From NCBI GenBank assembly GCA_022702705.1, contig CM040430.1, forward strand, positions 69,515,982-69,579,981: a stretch of 64,000 nt of DNA, in the 5' to 3' direction. This document shows positions 45,573-57,353 of this stretch, piece by piece. The position numbers were made by a program, and so were the translations under genes. This stretch comes from Papilionanthe hookeriana x Papilionanthe teres. Lineage: Eukaryota; Streptophyta; Magnoliopsida; Asparagales; Orchidaceae. The stretch's first letter is position 1. Each line of letters starts with the position of its first letter. Under the pieces are notes generated by a model. The model was given only the letters and a program-made list of their open reading frames with translations, made no database searches and had not been told where the DNA came from.

Positions 45573-48258
45573 ATGAGAAGAAGCATAACTTGGGACCGAC
45601 AATCGAATCTACCTCGCAGAAGATGTCCGCCCCAATGCTCGATTTTCTCCTTCACCAATGGACCGGACTTCGCTGTTTACAAGGATGAGCTGCCCGACAA
45701 TGGGATCATCCGGTTTGGACAAGGATTCGAGAACACAAATGTCAAGATCACTGACATTACCCTTTTCGCACTGACAGACAAAGTATCTGAAACCGAAAGA
45801 CCTTTAATCGAGTTCAACCTTAAGTCAACTCAAGAATTTCCTCCCCTGCAAAGGATTCCAGCTGAGAGGAATACTACTGCCCATAGGAGGACCGTTATCT
45901 CTACCCACACTGGTCTAGTCGTCTCTGCACCTACCCCGGCTTCCGCCAAACTGAAGGGGAAGGAAGTTCAAATTTGTAACGAGCACGTTACCGTGGAGGG
46001 TACAGCATTTCCGTGCAAGACCTTCTGTTTTTGAAATTGGGTCCAACTTCAAGGGTTCCACCCCTAACACGGACTCGTAGGAGAAACAAGAGGTAGAAGA
46101 TCGCTGTGAAGGCCGTAGCCGCTCAAGTCGCTTTCTGAAGAAATCCCAGAGTACACACCACTACCTGAGTACATACCATTGCCTGAGTATACACCACTTT
46201 TGGAAGGAAGTAGATTCCATCCGCTTTCCGCCGCAGCTGACGAGGAAAATGTCCACAGGATTGCTTCTACATTACCTCGACCCGCATACTATAGCGACAA
46301 GCAGAAAGAAAAGGGCTAGGATTACACCATTCGCCCGACTACGTGACCGTGATCGAGAAGTTAGCAAAGAAAGAGAAATGCCCTGTATCGGAGATTTTAA
46401 GAAGGATAGGACGGGTGCCGGCTAAATCCCGTCTTGGTCCACGATTAGAACCTGCTATCGCTGTAGAAAAGCCGAATAAGAAGATGAAGGCTAGTTCACA
46501 TGTTGTTGTTTCAGGTTTACAGATCAGGGAGGATACCACCTTCCAAAGATTCGACCCGACGCACCATCCGGTCCTAAGCCTTCTGCTACTAGAAGGATGG
46601 TATGGCGTCCCACTACCGACCAATTAAGACCGAAACAGCGACCTGAGAAGGAAAGTCTCGTCAGGAGACTTGAGTCCGAAGAATGCGCCACTGCAATCAA
46701 GGGGACTCCCAAAAAGGAAACCCGACAGCCATCGCATGATAACTGCGAAACCGCACGAAAAAGACCATTGGAAGACGCTATGGAAAAGCTAAGAACCGAC
46801 ATTCAACGATTAGCAAGAGAAAGAGAAGAAAAGTTTGGAGATGAAGTCGACTCATCGTAGTTCATGGATGATGAATATGCGTAAATTAACATGGTTGAAA
46901 CACGAGCATCGTCGCCTCGCAAGGTGCTCCTAGTAGCCTCCGGAAAGAGATGAACCGAAGCATTAAGAGCACAAATTCGAGAAAAAGATGATAGAATCTC
47001 TCAATCGGCAAAAAGAATGGAAGAGATGGCTGCAGCTCCTAGCCACTCTTCGCAGTCGTTCAACCCCCAAGAGAAACGCCTCCTAAGTTATTCATATTAC
47101 GTACTGGAGGAAAAGAGATTACATCCGTTAACTGAGACGATCGCCAAAAGAAAGATTCTACCCGTAATACGATTCCGGAGAAGGATATCAAGAGCATGGT
47201 GGAACAACAAGTGCGAGAAGCCTTGACACAATCAAAGAGCGGGACATCCATTCGGACGGCAGACCTTACCCCAAAGAATTCGACGCCGTCCAATATCCGA
47301 AAGGCTTCGTACCACCTCTCGTTCAAGACCTTTGATGGAACCGGAAACCCTCGACAAGCATGTTGCACATTTTCGTGCGCTGTTGCAATGCCGGCGGAAG
47401 TGATGCTTTACTCTTCCGACAATTTGTCGCCAACTCGTTAGGGATCGCCTTGATTGGTATGCGGAATTACCGAACGGTTCGGTGAAGAAATTTTCGTAAT
47501 TAGAGAACCTCTTCATCAAGCGATTTGCCGGAGCTCAAGCACCACATCACTATAGGTGATTTAGTAGTAGAGAAGCGTAAGCCGAACGAAACTTTGGTGG
47601 ACTACATACTTCGATGGAGGAATCTAAGTATGAAGTGTGAGCCACAACTACAAGAACAAGATGCGCTCAGCATTTTACTTAAGAGCATTCATGGCCCGAT
47701 AGCACTTCTCCTCAAGGGATTTACTATTAAGACTTTCGAGAAGTTGTTAAGCAAGGCCGAAAGCTTACAAGAGGAGGCAAAGCAATTAAGTTTCACCGAC
47801 AAAACAGACAAACGAAGCCCATGAAAACTTTTGAAAAGAAGTCCGAATCGTCGCAAAGAAGCCGATAAAGGCAAGCAACTGATACAAATACCGTCGAACG
47901 GCCGCAAGAACCTCAACGAATTACCAAGCAACCCCGACCCAGCTATCAGTCATCTCAACAGTATGAACAACCGCCTTGTCCACAACATACGTTAAGGGAA
48001 CTTCTGAGTAGGGAGTATCCGTTCAAGAATGAGGTAGTGCCGAAAATGTTCCGCAGTCTGATGAAGACTCCAGATTTCCAACTACCAGAGCCTAAAAGAC
48101 CAGAAGAAGTCGACAAGAAAGGTGATCCCAACTTTTGCCCTTACCACCGAATGCTTGGACACAAGATAGAAGATTGTATTACCTTCAAAAGTCGGCTCAA
48201 CGACAATCTTCGAAAAGGGAACATAACGATCCCGAAGGAATACATGAAGGAACCCTAG
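45573..48258 (+). pseudogene. E2 gag, frameshifted
   Basis: The first open frame (45573-46034) starts MRRSITWDRQSN. A charged coiled-coil-like stretch follows (LRTDIQRLAREREEKF, 46790-46840). The gag domain is split over 47225-47824: GFVPPLVQ- and FDGTGNPR-type start, FIKRFAGAQ near 47518, then HHITIGDLVVEKRKPNETLV, YILRWRNLSMKCEP and LLKSIHGPIALLLKG. A Tat-type zinc motif, CPYHRMLGHKIEDC (C-x2-H-x4-H-x4-C, about 48140-48180), ends it. At least six breaks. Gag packages the element RNA. Confidence 0.8.
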
Positions 48259-49080
48259 AAAGGAGGTTCCGTCAATGTTATCTCGACGGATCTCATTGTT
48301 CCGATAGATCCCTATGCGACGAATGGTGGATGGAGTACCGCTTGGACAAAGTCTTCGAAGAAGATTTTAGATCGCATCCAAACCACTTCAGTGCGAGCCT
48401 CAATTCGTAGTTCGAAACCCGTCAAGCTCGGCACTATCACTTGCGATGAAGAACCACCTCAACAAGAGACAATCGAAGAAAAGTAGAAAATTGATGAAGA
48501 AGAAAAGACCGAGGCTCTTAAGGCTGGACTAGGGGCCGCTTATCCTAGGATAGTTGTTTCTAATTCGGGGAGAAATCCCTCGAACCTCCGACTCGTATGA
48601 TTATTTGCTCACTCCGGTGGGACCTTATAATGATGAGGGTTATGGCGTTGGCTACGTTTTGACTGTTTCTAACGATTACGTAACTAGCGAAAATCAACCT
48701 AATCCGGACGTCGATTCCGATACAAATGACAATTCTTAAATCATACACAATCTCGACGATCATAATGACAAAGAAGACATCCACCAAGGAGGCTACGAGA
48801 GTTCAACAAGCAACGAATCTATTTGCGAGTTTCGAGGAGCTCCAGTCACAATAGAGTTAGAGCCTTCAGATTCCGAGGCTAATCTAGAAGAAACTGTCGT
48901 TCCGATTCAGAAGGAGACATCAACAGACTCAATACTAGATTCAGAAGAGATCATAGAAGTCAACTTAAGAAGTGGAAGAGTTCTACCTCCGAGAATGGAT
49001 CCAAAGGACAAAGGAAAGCGTGTGGTTGTCTCAGAAGAACCAACCCCGAGCAGAGAAATACCCATTCGGGAAGAAAACGA
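48259..49080 (+). pseudogene. E2 gag-pol linker, degenerate
   Basis: Acidic, low-complexity frames (for example NPDVDSDTND and EETVVPIQKE) between the zinc motif and protease. No domain recognised; spacing fits the gag-pol linker of Tat elements. Confidence 0.5.
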
Positions 49081-50484
49081 GACACATGAAAATAAAGTGG
49101 ACTACAACGTGCTAGCCCATCTTAGGAAACTACTGCCAAACTGAGCATCTACGACGCTCTCATCTTATCAAAGGAGATGAGAGAAACTCTGATCAAGGCC
49201 TTACTTGATCCAGAAATTTGCTTAGCTCAAATGACCGGAGATTCCTTAGATGAGGTTTGCTCGTTAAAGGAACAGCGAGGTGTTACCTTCACGGACAATG
49301 ACTTACTACTTGGGACAACAGACCACAATCGACCGTTGTACATTTCGCTACAATCGGGAAGTTTACACTCTCCGAGTATTGTGGATCCAGGAGCATCAAT
49401 CAATATAATGAATCTTCGAACGCTAAGCATACTTGGAAATCGATGCTCGCGAGCTCGAAGCGTACAAAATGTTATTAAGAGGATTCAACCGTAAAGGAGA
49501 AAGAGCCCTCGGATCAATAACACTCGCTAATGAAGACCGGTGACTTAGCAAAGACAACCGCTAAATTTCACATAATCGATTCGTAAACATCATTCAATGC
49601 TCTATCTGGGCCGACCATGGATACATGAAAACCGGATGGTACCATCATCTCTACATCGATGCATCAAATACTACGATGGAGGGGAACAAAGGCATCAAAG
49701 GTGACTTACAACCGTTCTCCGTACATGAAATTGGAATCCATGAAGATGCAGCTTATTACGCACCCCCGAAGAAAACAATCTTCTCCAGAGATACCATAAC
49801 GAATGAAGCAAAGGAAGTTCGGGACGACGAAGAGCCTGAAGTTCTAGTCCAACAGCCACTCACCACTCCCTTACGCCGAGATGGTGAAGGTTTCTCCACA
49901 ACTCGCATCCGAGGTCGAGGCCGGGGACGAGGTCGTGGCGTAGACGTCAGGACAGTCGGATAGAGGAAACCAACCATCAATGATGATCGGGAAGATAGTT
50001 CCGAAGAAGAAAAAGAAATCAAGCAAGAAGCAATGACAATAAGTCGAAGAAGCCGCAATTCAAGATCTCTCTCGAAGATGAAAAGAACGAGGAATATAAA
50101 TCGATGTACGAGAAGATTAACCACTATGTACATACTATGACCCTGACCCCGATCCATTCTAATAAGATCGAGGGTATGGTGGTCAAAGAGGTACGTAGCG
50201 GCGGTGCAAAGCCAATCAAATTCTACCGTGGTGCTCCTTCCTCCAAAACCGAAAATAATGTACAATTCGAAGATGCTACTTCATCGAATTAATGGAATTA
50301 CCTTTTCGAGTGGTACTCTCCCCGTGTTCAAAATTTAATTCAGCCGTGGTTTCTTACCTCGACAATGGACAAAAGATCGATCAAAACATTTTGAAAATTT
50401 ATGGAATAACTCCGGTCGTCCACCCAATTCAAAGCATGGTCTCGGATTCGGCACAGCAGGATCGCCGACGATACCGAATTTTGC
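49081..50484 (+). pseudogene. E2 protease and following region
   Basis: Frame 49177-49494 contains LYISLQSGSLHSPSIVDPGA followed by SINIM: the aspartic protease active site in the D-P-G-A form, the family's ID(N/P)GS variant. The product cleaves Gag-Pol. Downstream pieces (SFNAL-like at about 49590, GIKGDLQPFSVHEIGIHEDA at 49700-49750) are also usual for Tat pol. A GRGRGRGRG run at 49915-49945 is low complexity. Many breaks. Confidence 0.75.
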
Positions 50485-51660
50485 TTGGTTGTCACTCGCG
50501 AGTCTAATGAAAACCGCATGGAAGCTAGCGAAGAACTTGAAAATTTACAAATTGGAAATGCTCCACCAGAGTTCGAAGACGAGATCAAATCTACAATAGA
50601 TGAGTTAACAGAAGTTAACTCAGGTACTAGCGAAGACCCTAGACCTACCTTTGTTAGCTCCTTACTCAATAAAGAAGACACCGAAGAAATAATCAAGTTA
50701 TTAATGGAATTTAAAGACTGTTTTGCTTGGAGCTACGATGAGATGCCGTGATTAGCTCCGCAGGTCGCAGCTCATAAGCTAGAGTGGATCCTACTTCGCT
50801 CCAACGTACAAGGTTCCAGTGAGAATGCGTCTAGAAATCGAACAACAAGTCATAGCCGAAGTTAAAAAGCTAATAGACGCTAAATTTGTCCGTGAAGAAC
50901 AATACCCGACTTGGTTAGCCAATGTGGTACCACGTAGAAGAAGAATGGCCGTATCGAATTTGTGTGGATTTCGTAGATTTAAACAAGGCATGCCCAAAAG
51001 ATGAATTCCTCTACCGATCCTGCAATTAATGATCGACATCGCTTCAACACATGAAATATTCTCATTCATGGATGGATCTTCAGATACAACCAGATAAAAA
51101 TGGCTCCGTAAGATGAAAAACTTACAAAGATTCGTAACGCCGATCGGAGTATATTGCTACACAAAGGATGCCATTCGGACTCGAAGAACGCATGAGCAAC
51201 CTACCGTAGAGCAATGACAAGAATTTTTGATGATCTCATCCACAATCAAGTCGAATGCTACGTGGATGATGTGGTCATCAAAAGCAAAGTAAAGGAAAAC
51301 CACCTCGTATGATTCGAGAATTGTTTTCGAACGATTAAGACAATTTAACCTTAAGATGAATCCTTTAAATGAGCCTTCGCGTCACCTCCGGAAGTTCTTA
51401 GGATTCGTCGTCCGACATCGTGGAATTGAAATCGACCCGAAAAGATTAAAACTATCTTAGAAATGCCACCTCTCGAACCTTAAAACAACTACGATCTTTT
51501 CAAGGGAAGTCGGCATATCTTCGACGCTTTATCTCGAACTTGTCGTAGGTGTCACCTTTCTCGCATTAGTTAAAAAGGATGCCAAATTTATTTCGGGAAG
51601 AGAAATGCCGTAAGGCCTTCGAGGACATTAAACAATATTTAATGACACCTCCCGTCTTAG
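50485..51660 (+). pseudogene. E2 reverse transcriptase
   Basis: The N-terminal connection is well kept in 50485-50751 (ELLMEF-KDCFAWSYDEMP type). RT motifs follow in shifting frames: IAEVKKLIDAKFVREEQYPT (50860), the YxDD box as ECYVDDVVIKSK (51257-51290), and the thumb near 51300-51420. Both box aspartates are kept, but the domain has at least eight frame breaks. Confidence 0.85.
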
Positions 51661-52080
51661 CAGCCCTGGCCTCAGTGTAGACCGTTGATACTTTATACCG
51701 CGGCCTTAGACGACTCTCTCTGAGCCCCGTTAGCCTGTGTCAATGATGAGGGTAAAGAAAATGCTCTTTACTACCTAAGCCGTCGTTTACTTCCAACGGA
51801 AATAAAGTATCCTCCAATCGAAAAGCATCGTTTGGCCCCGATCTTCGCCGCTCAAAAGCTCGTGCACTACATGCTTTCTCATAAGGTCAACCCGATCTCG
51901 AAATTTAATCCATCGCAATACTTCGATGACCCGTCCGACGCTTTCCGGCGTACTTGTCAGTGGTCAATGATATTATTGCAATTCGATATAACTTTCGTGC
52001 CTCTTCGTGCCGTAAAGGGACAAGTCCTAGCAGACTTCCTCGCAAAGACACCCTTTACCGGCAGAATCTCCTCTCAATGA
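51661..52080 (+). pseudogene. E2 RNase H (RT-linked)
   Basis: Fragments YYLSRRLLPTEIKYPPIEK (51770-51825; one frame shift) and KLVHYMLSHKV..., then MILLQFDITFVPLRAVKGQV and LADFLA (51970-52045), the typical Tat-type RNase H end. Confidence 0.8.
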
Positions 52081-52560
52081 CGACTTGCCAGATGAACAAA
52101 TAATGAGCTTAGAAGACCCCGATGATCGACGTTGGGAATTATATTTCGACGGAGCATCTTCAGCACATAAAGACGAAGAATCGCAAGTGATAGTGCTCCG
52201 GTAAGGCAGAATCGCCTAATCTTTATAACACCGAGCGGGGATGTTAAGATACTCCTACCACTTAACCGTAGCCGTGTACAAACAACGGCGTAATACGAAG
52301 CTCTCGTAACATAACCGGAATTAACTATTCAAATGGGGATAACAAACATCAACATCTACGGGGATTCGCAGTTAATCATTCAACAGATCACCGGACAATA
52401 CAGAATTTTAAAGCCAAGACTCGAGCAATACTTCCAAGATGCCATGAAACCGTTGGAACAAATTCCGAATGTGACGATCTACTAAATTCCCGTAAAAGAA
52501 AACTCTTTAACAGATGCGTTAGCCTCGCCTCGCAAAAGAATTTGCCTCGCTCGCAAGATG
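52081..52560 (+). pseudogene. E2 additional archaeal-type RNase H
   Basis: WELYFDGASSAHKDE (52133-52177) gives the first catalytic Asp, and GDSQLIIQQITGQY (52360-52402) the Asp-containing strand of the second RNase H domain (aRH) that Tat-lineage elements acquired. The segment between them is broken. Its presence directly after the RT-linked RNase H is the main reason to call E2 Tat-type. Confidence 0.8.
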
Positions 52561-52779
52561 AATCACGTGAAGTGTCAGCTCACCGGACGTCATGTCCTAT
52601 CACAACTCGACATGACACAATACACAAATCGAAAAAGAAGAAGAATCAACTGTAACAAAGGATGTAAAAACACGTAAGATCAGGCGACGACCATTAATAG
52701 ACTACCCGCAAACAGAAAACTACTGCACGATAGTCGCTAGCCCATCGATCAAGAAAAGAACTCCGTCCTACGCATTAAT

Positions 52780-53931
52780 AAACAATACATTATACGTATG
52801 GTCTTTCGATCAAATGTGGCTAAGATGCCCGAGCGGGTCCGAGGCTCGTGAAATTGTTAAAGAGGTGCATTCAGACTCGTGGCGCTCACCACCGGTCCGA
52901 AGATGAAAATGAAAATTAAAAGACTAGGATACTACCGGCCCTCGATGATGACCGACCGCATGAAAATCGCCAAGAGCCGTCACCAATGCCAAGTGCACGG
53001 AGTGGTTCTACACCAACCTCCAAATGTGCTACATCCGACAATCGCGTCATGGCCATTCGAATGTTGGGGCACGTATATAGTGGGTCCAATAGAACCACCA
53101 TCTTCAAAAGGACATCGCTTCATTCTTGCGGCTACAGATTACTTTTCCAAGCGGACAGAGGCAGCTCCACTTAGAGAAGTGAAAGCACATCACGTGCTAC
53201 AGCTTATTCAAGAACCAAGTTGTCTACCGTTTCGGAGTGTCGCGCCGGATCATCTCGTATAATGGGCCGCATTCGAAGCACGCAAATCAACAATTTTGTC
53301 GTGAGACACGGAATCGACCGGCGGTATTCAACAATTTACTACCCAAGAGCAAACGGCTCCGTCGAGGCTTTTAATAAAACTCTCGTTCAAATTTTAAAGA
53401 AAACTTTGGACGATAACAAGAGAAATTGGCACGAGAAGTTATTAGAAGCCTTATGGGCCTATCGGACAACCTTCGTAACTCCTACTCAAGCTACACCTTA
53501 CGCTCCGGTGTATGGGTCCGAGGCGTTGTTACCCTTGGAGGTCCAAACTCTTCCTTCACTCGTGATCGCAACTGCAAACAAAATCACAACGAAGAGAATG
53601 CCAAATTACGACTAGAGGAATTGGAAAGCCCGGAAGGGAAAAGACTTGCAGCAAGCAAGATAATTTAGAACTATACCAAGCTAAGATGGTTCAAGCCCAT
53701 GACAGACTCAGTCCGCCCAAGAACCTTCAAAGTTGGTGACTTAGTTCTCGTTTCAAGAGACCTATCCCCGCACACCGCAAGATAGGAGGAAAATTTGAAC
53801 CCACTGGGAAGGGCCGTTTGTGGTCGAGGCAGTCTACTCATGAGGCTCCTACCAGCCTAGTGAATCGCCAAGGAGAACGACATATGCTTCCGATCAATGG
53901 ACGATACTTGAAAAAGTATTACGCTACCTGA
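52780..53931 (+). pseudogene. E2 integrase
   Basis: The N-terminal zinc-binding domain shows REIVKEVHSD (52850-52880), GYYRPSMM and RHQCQVHG; the core shows SWPFECWGTYIVGPI (catalytic Asp replaced by Tyr-containing codons), SKGHRFILAATDYFSKR, a broken second-Asp segment near 53255, and PRANGSVEAFNKTLVQIL (catalytic Glu, 53343-53396). ALWAYRTTFVTPTQATPY and YGSEALLPLE follow. The C-terminal part ends near 53931. Frameshifts throughout. Directly downstream begins the AlkB-coding region. Confidence 0.88.
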
Positions 53932-54238
53932 TGTTTCGAAGGAATGAATTTTTCATCCCTAGAAGCATGGGTGAAGTAATTACTTATGACTGGGTCCGAA
54001 CCCAAAAATAATAAAAATGTGCTAAAATAAATAAAATCATGATAATAAAGTTTTCCTTGTTTTCTTTTCCATATCAAAATCTTTTTCCCGATCTTTTCCC
54101 ACTTCATTCCTGTTGAATTTAAAAAATACAAAAGGAATAAAAAAAAGAAGAAGAAAATTCTATCTCTAATAAACATTTTCTTAATGTTCTTGTTCTTAGT
54201 ACAGCCCCTGATCCTTTTCCTTGTCTTTTCGCAGGGAA
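53932..54238 (+). promoter_or_regulatory. Possible intron 3' part before the AlkB ORF
   Basis: AT- and T-rich sequence that ends in a strong splice-acceptor-like context (pyrimidine-rich stretch, then TTTTCGCAG, AG at 54233-54234), directly before an ATG at 54239. A matching donor could lie at the end of integrase but cannot be fixed from one copy. Confidence 0.4.
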
Positions 54239-55660
54239 ATGTCGAACGGCGGTCGGTCCCGAACTTTAGAAATGGCGTAAGCCTCGCACTCGACGAAAAG
54301 AGGGTGAAAGATGGAGCGATAATAGAGATCGACTCGTACTTCACACCAGCAGCCCGCAATACGAGGAAGGTGACCGGTCCCACCGATCGAGAGGAACCGC
54401 CCGGCCGTACAAGCATGAAAGTGGGTGGCCCAAGCCACCAATCCAAAGAAGAAGAAAAGGAAGACAAACACCGAAGAAGACAAGAGAATCAAGTCCGTAG
54501 TCGCTACAAGCAGATGGCAGTGCTTGTCGACGACTACGTCCACGTAAATTCAGAAGTACGAAGAGCTACTCTCACAAAGAACTCACAGAAGAAATAAAAA
54601 TCGCCGTATCCGCAAGATGTTAACTAAACTAGCAAGCCGACCAGCGCGACGAGGCAGCTGCTATCGCCAAGGCATATACTTCAAGGATACCGGCTCGCCA
54701 GAACACGAAGAAAGGAGGCCACTCCGAGGATAACGTAAGAGACCAGGGAAATCTCAAGAAGATCGAAGAAGGAAGGCTACCACGCCACCAGCATAAAGCC
54801 ACCGCAATGCATGACCTTGTCGTGCAGCAACCCCGGAGGATGTCCCGACGGAGACCATCCCCGAGGAGCCGAGGTACGCAGGAGAACGCGAAGGGATCGA
54901 GCCATATATCCCACAAGACGTCACTGTGCCTCGCCATTTTCGCATTATTCCGTAATACGAGCTAGAAAGAATGCGAATGTCGAGAAGAAAACTTTCGAAT
55001 ACTTCGAGAGAATCGTAGGCAGGAGGATCAATATACTGAAGGCCTCGAGCTACATACGTACGTGTTGTCGAATACGAACAACAACAAATCGTGGATCGCA
55101 TCCGGGATTCGAAAAGGATGGGTCGAGCAGGCCGCCTAAGAGAAAACACTTACTCGAACCCCGTAGATGGATGCCAGTGGAAAGGGAGAATTACAATACA
55201 ATGTGGATGCCGCTACGACTTCGCAGTAAGACAGAAGGGAAACCCACCGGGGATACTCCGTCATGGCCAGGTGGATCCAATGCCATTAGTCATCAAAAGG
55301 ATGGTAAAAAGAATGATAACATGGAAGGTACTGCCAGCAGATTGCATACTCAACAATTGCATCATTAACATTTACAAGAAGGGTGACTGCATACCCCCGC
55401 ACATAGATCACCATGACTTTGTCGACCTTTCGCACAGCTTTCTTTCCGAACGAATGTAATATCATGTTCGGATCCGACCTCCGGATAGCAGCCCGGTGAG
55501 TTCCGAGGGCCAAGTAAAGATACCATTACCGTAGGTTCCGTCATGATACTAAAGGGCAACGGAGCAGATGTCGCTAAACATCGCATACCGGGAGTACCAA
55601 TGAAGCGGATCTCAGCTACTTTCGAAGGATGGATGACAGAAAGCACCTTACCACTTCCAA
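54239..55660 (+). pseudogene. AlkB-like 2OG/Fe(II) dioxygenase carried by E2 (ALKBH9/10-type), frameshifted
   Basis: AlkB enzymes use 2-oxoglutarate and Fe(II) to remove methyl groups from nucleic acids; plant ALKBH9/10 members act on m6A in RNA. The N-terminal 54239-54950 part is charged and unrecognised. From about 54985 the AlkB fold is readable: FEYFERIVGRRINIL, EYEQQQIVDRI, then an open frame (55091-55459) with GRAGRLRENTY, KGRITIQCGC, GNPPGILRHGQVDP, the substrate-side WKVLP, and INIYKKGDCIPPHIDHHDF. The iron ligands are H at 55400 and D at 55406 (HxD); after two frameshifts NECNIMFGSDL, VGSVMILKGNGADVAKH (distal His 55579) and MKRIS (2OG-binding Arg 55606) follow. All cofactor residues remain, but frameshifts near 54600, 55030, 55420 and 55500-55530 break the frame. 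I judge the family call secure and the subfamily likely. Confidence 0.88.
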
Positions 55661-56559
55661 CTGCACCCGGAGTTAGAGAGCCTCCGCCTTACGAGCCGTG
55701 AGTTACATGGAAAATATCACACCTCCAACGTACATCCATACGACATCCTCGCCAAGAATGGCTTGGAAGGTGATGTTATCGACCATGTACCTCACTATTC
55801 AGACATGGATTTTTGACAGATACCTTTTTGGATGGATCAACAAAGATCATACATAGTCCGTTTTGAGTCTATATGGATTGTATGAGATGTATTCCATATC
55901 GAGTTGTATGATGCATCTTCAACATGATTGGAATGAAAGTGATCATGTCACATTTTTGGCCTTCACCTCTTTTCAGGCAAGTCGACTCGGGAAAAGCCAT
56001 TAAAGTTAAATGAACTTCGAACAAAGAACAGAAAAGAAACAAAAAAAATAAAAGAAAACTTTCCTTAAAAAAAAATGATGAACTCCAAATTCACATGAAC
56101 ATTAAATGAACGATAAATCGTTAAGAGACAAACAAAATGAACACAAATTTTAAAATCAAATTCAAATTCAACTTTCCAAATTTCAAATCAAATCTCAATC
56201 AAATTCAAATTCAACCTTCCAGATCTCAAATCAAATCTCAATCAAATTCAAACTCAACCTTCCAAATCTGAAATCCAATTCGTTCTACTCTCTCCCTTGT
56301 CTGGGATGGAAGCGGTCAATTCCATTGACACGGAGCCACGTCGATACGGATCTAGTGGCGAAGAATTGTATCCAATCCAAACCAGCAACTTTCGATCAAC
56401 TCTTTTGAATGGGATATGTAGCATCTACATATTCCCTCCTAATCTGTTTCTTTCCACAAAATCTTTTACAACTTCCATGAAATTCTCGAAACACCAAAAT
56501 TCCACACTTTTCAAATCAACACTACAAACCTTTGCAAAATCAATTACATCAAAATCAAA
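55661..56559 (+). other. E2 3' untranslated region, no gene
   Basis: 55700-55930 is still GC-richer and may be a degenerate C-terminal extension; from 56030 it is A-rich with AAATTCAAATTCAA-type repeats. Another acceptor-like CTCTTTTCAGGC lies at 55968-55979. No domain recognised. Confidence 0.5.
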
Positions 56560-57175
56560 CTTTTGGGGTTGAGGATTTTACATCCGAGACTGCATTGCTT
56601 TAGGTTCTTTCCCTATCACAATGAAATACATCAAAATCAAATTTTTGGGTCGAGGATTTTACATCCGAGACCGCATTGCTTTAGGTTCTTTCCCTATCGC
56701 AATGAAATACATCAAAATCGAATTCTCGGGGTCGAGGATTTTACATCCGAGACCGCATCGTTTTAGGATTCTTTCCCTATCGCAATGAAATACATCAAAA
56801 TCAAATTCTTGGGTTGAGGATTTTACATCCGAGACCGCATTGCTTTAGGTTCTTTCCCTATCGCAATGAAATAAATTAAAATCAAATTCTTGGGGTTGAG
56901 GATTTTACATCCGAGACTGCATTGCTTTAGGATTCTTTCCCTATCGCAATGAAATACATCCAAATTAAATTCTTGAGGTTAAGGATTTTACATCCGATAC
57001 CGCATTGCCTTAGGTTCTCTCCCTATTGCAATGAAGCACACCAAATCAAACTCTTGAGGTTAAGGATTTTACATCCAATACCGCATTGCTCTGAGATCTC
57101 TCCTCATTGTAATGATTCAATCCAATCAATTTAATTTTCTTTTTGAGGTTGAAGATGTTACATCTAAAACCACAA
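56560..57175 (+). repeat. Tandem repeats of 81-83 bp, about 7.5 copies
   Basis: The word GAGGATTTTACATCCGA (or a close variant) recurs at 56571, 56652, 56734, 56816, 56898, 56981, 57062 and 57151. Each unit also has GCATTGCTTTAGG and TTCTTTCCCTATCGCAATG. Tandem repeats between the last ORF and the 3' LTR are typical of Tat-type elements. Later copies are more diverged. Confidence 0.93.
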
Positions 57176-57353
57176 AATTCCAATTTTCATTTCAAGTTCA
57201 AATCCCTTCAAATTAATTTTAGCAAAACTTCGATCTAAATTGAAACTCAAACTAAAATCTGAACTTACACATCAAAACTTAAACTGAAACAAAATAAAAT
57301 CTAAATCGAAATTCCCCCAGATCATGTGATTTGGGATTCACCTCCTTTTCCTT
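57176..57353. other. E2 sequence before the 3' rearrangement
   Basis: A/C-rich non-coding sequence. Read on the minus strand, 57340-57353 (AAGGAAAAGGAGG) follows an inverted primer site, but it does not match the plus-strand sequence after the primer site at 45229. Confidence 0.5.

Noticed and set aside
49915..49945. GRGRGRGRG stretch as an RNA-binding RGG domain
   Set aside because: A short low-complexity run in a degenerate linker with no further support.
52815..52850. tRNA-like D-arm words (GATGCCCGAGCGGGTC)
   Set aside because: The stretch lies in the RNase H/integrase tether of E2 and reads as coding sequence; no anticodon arm or T-arm follows.
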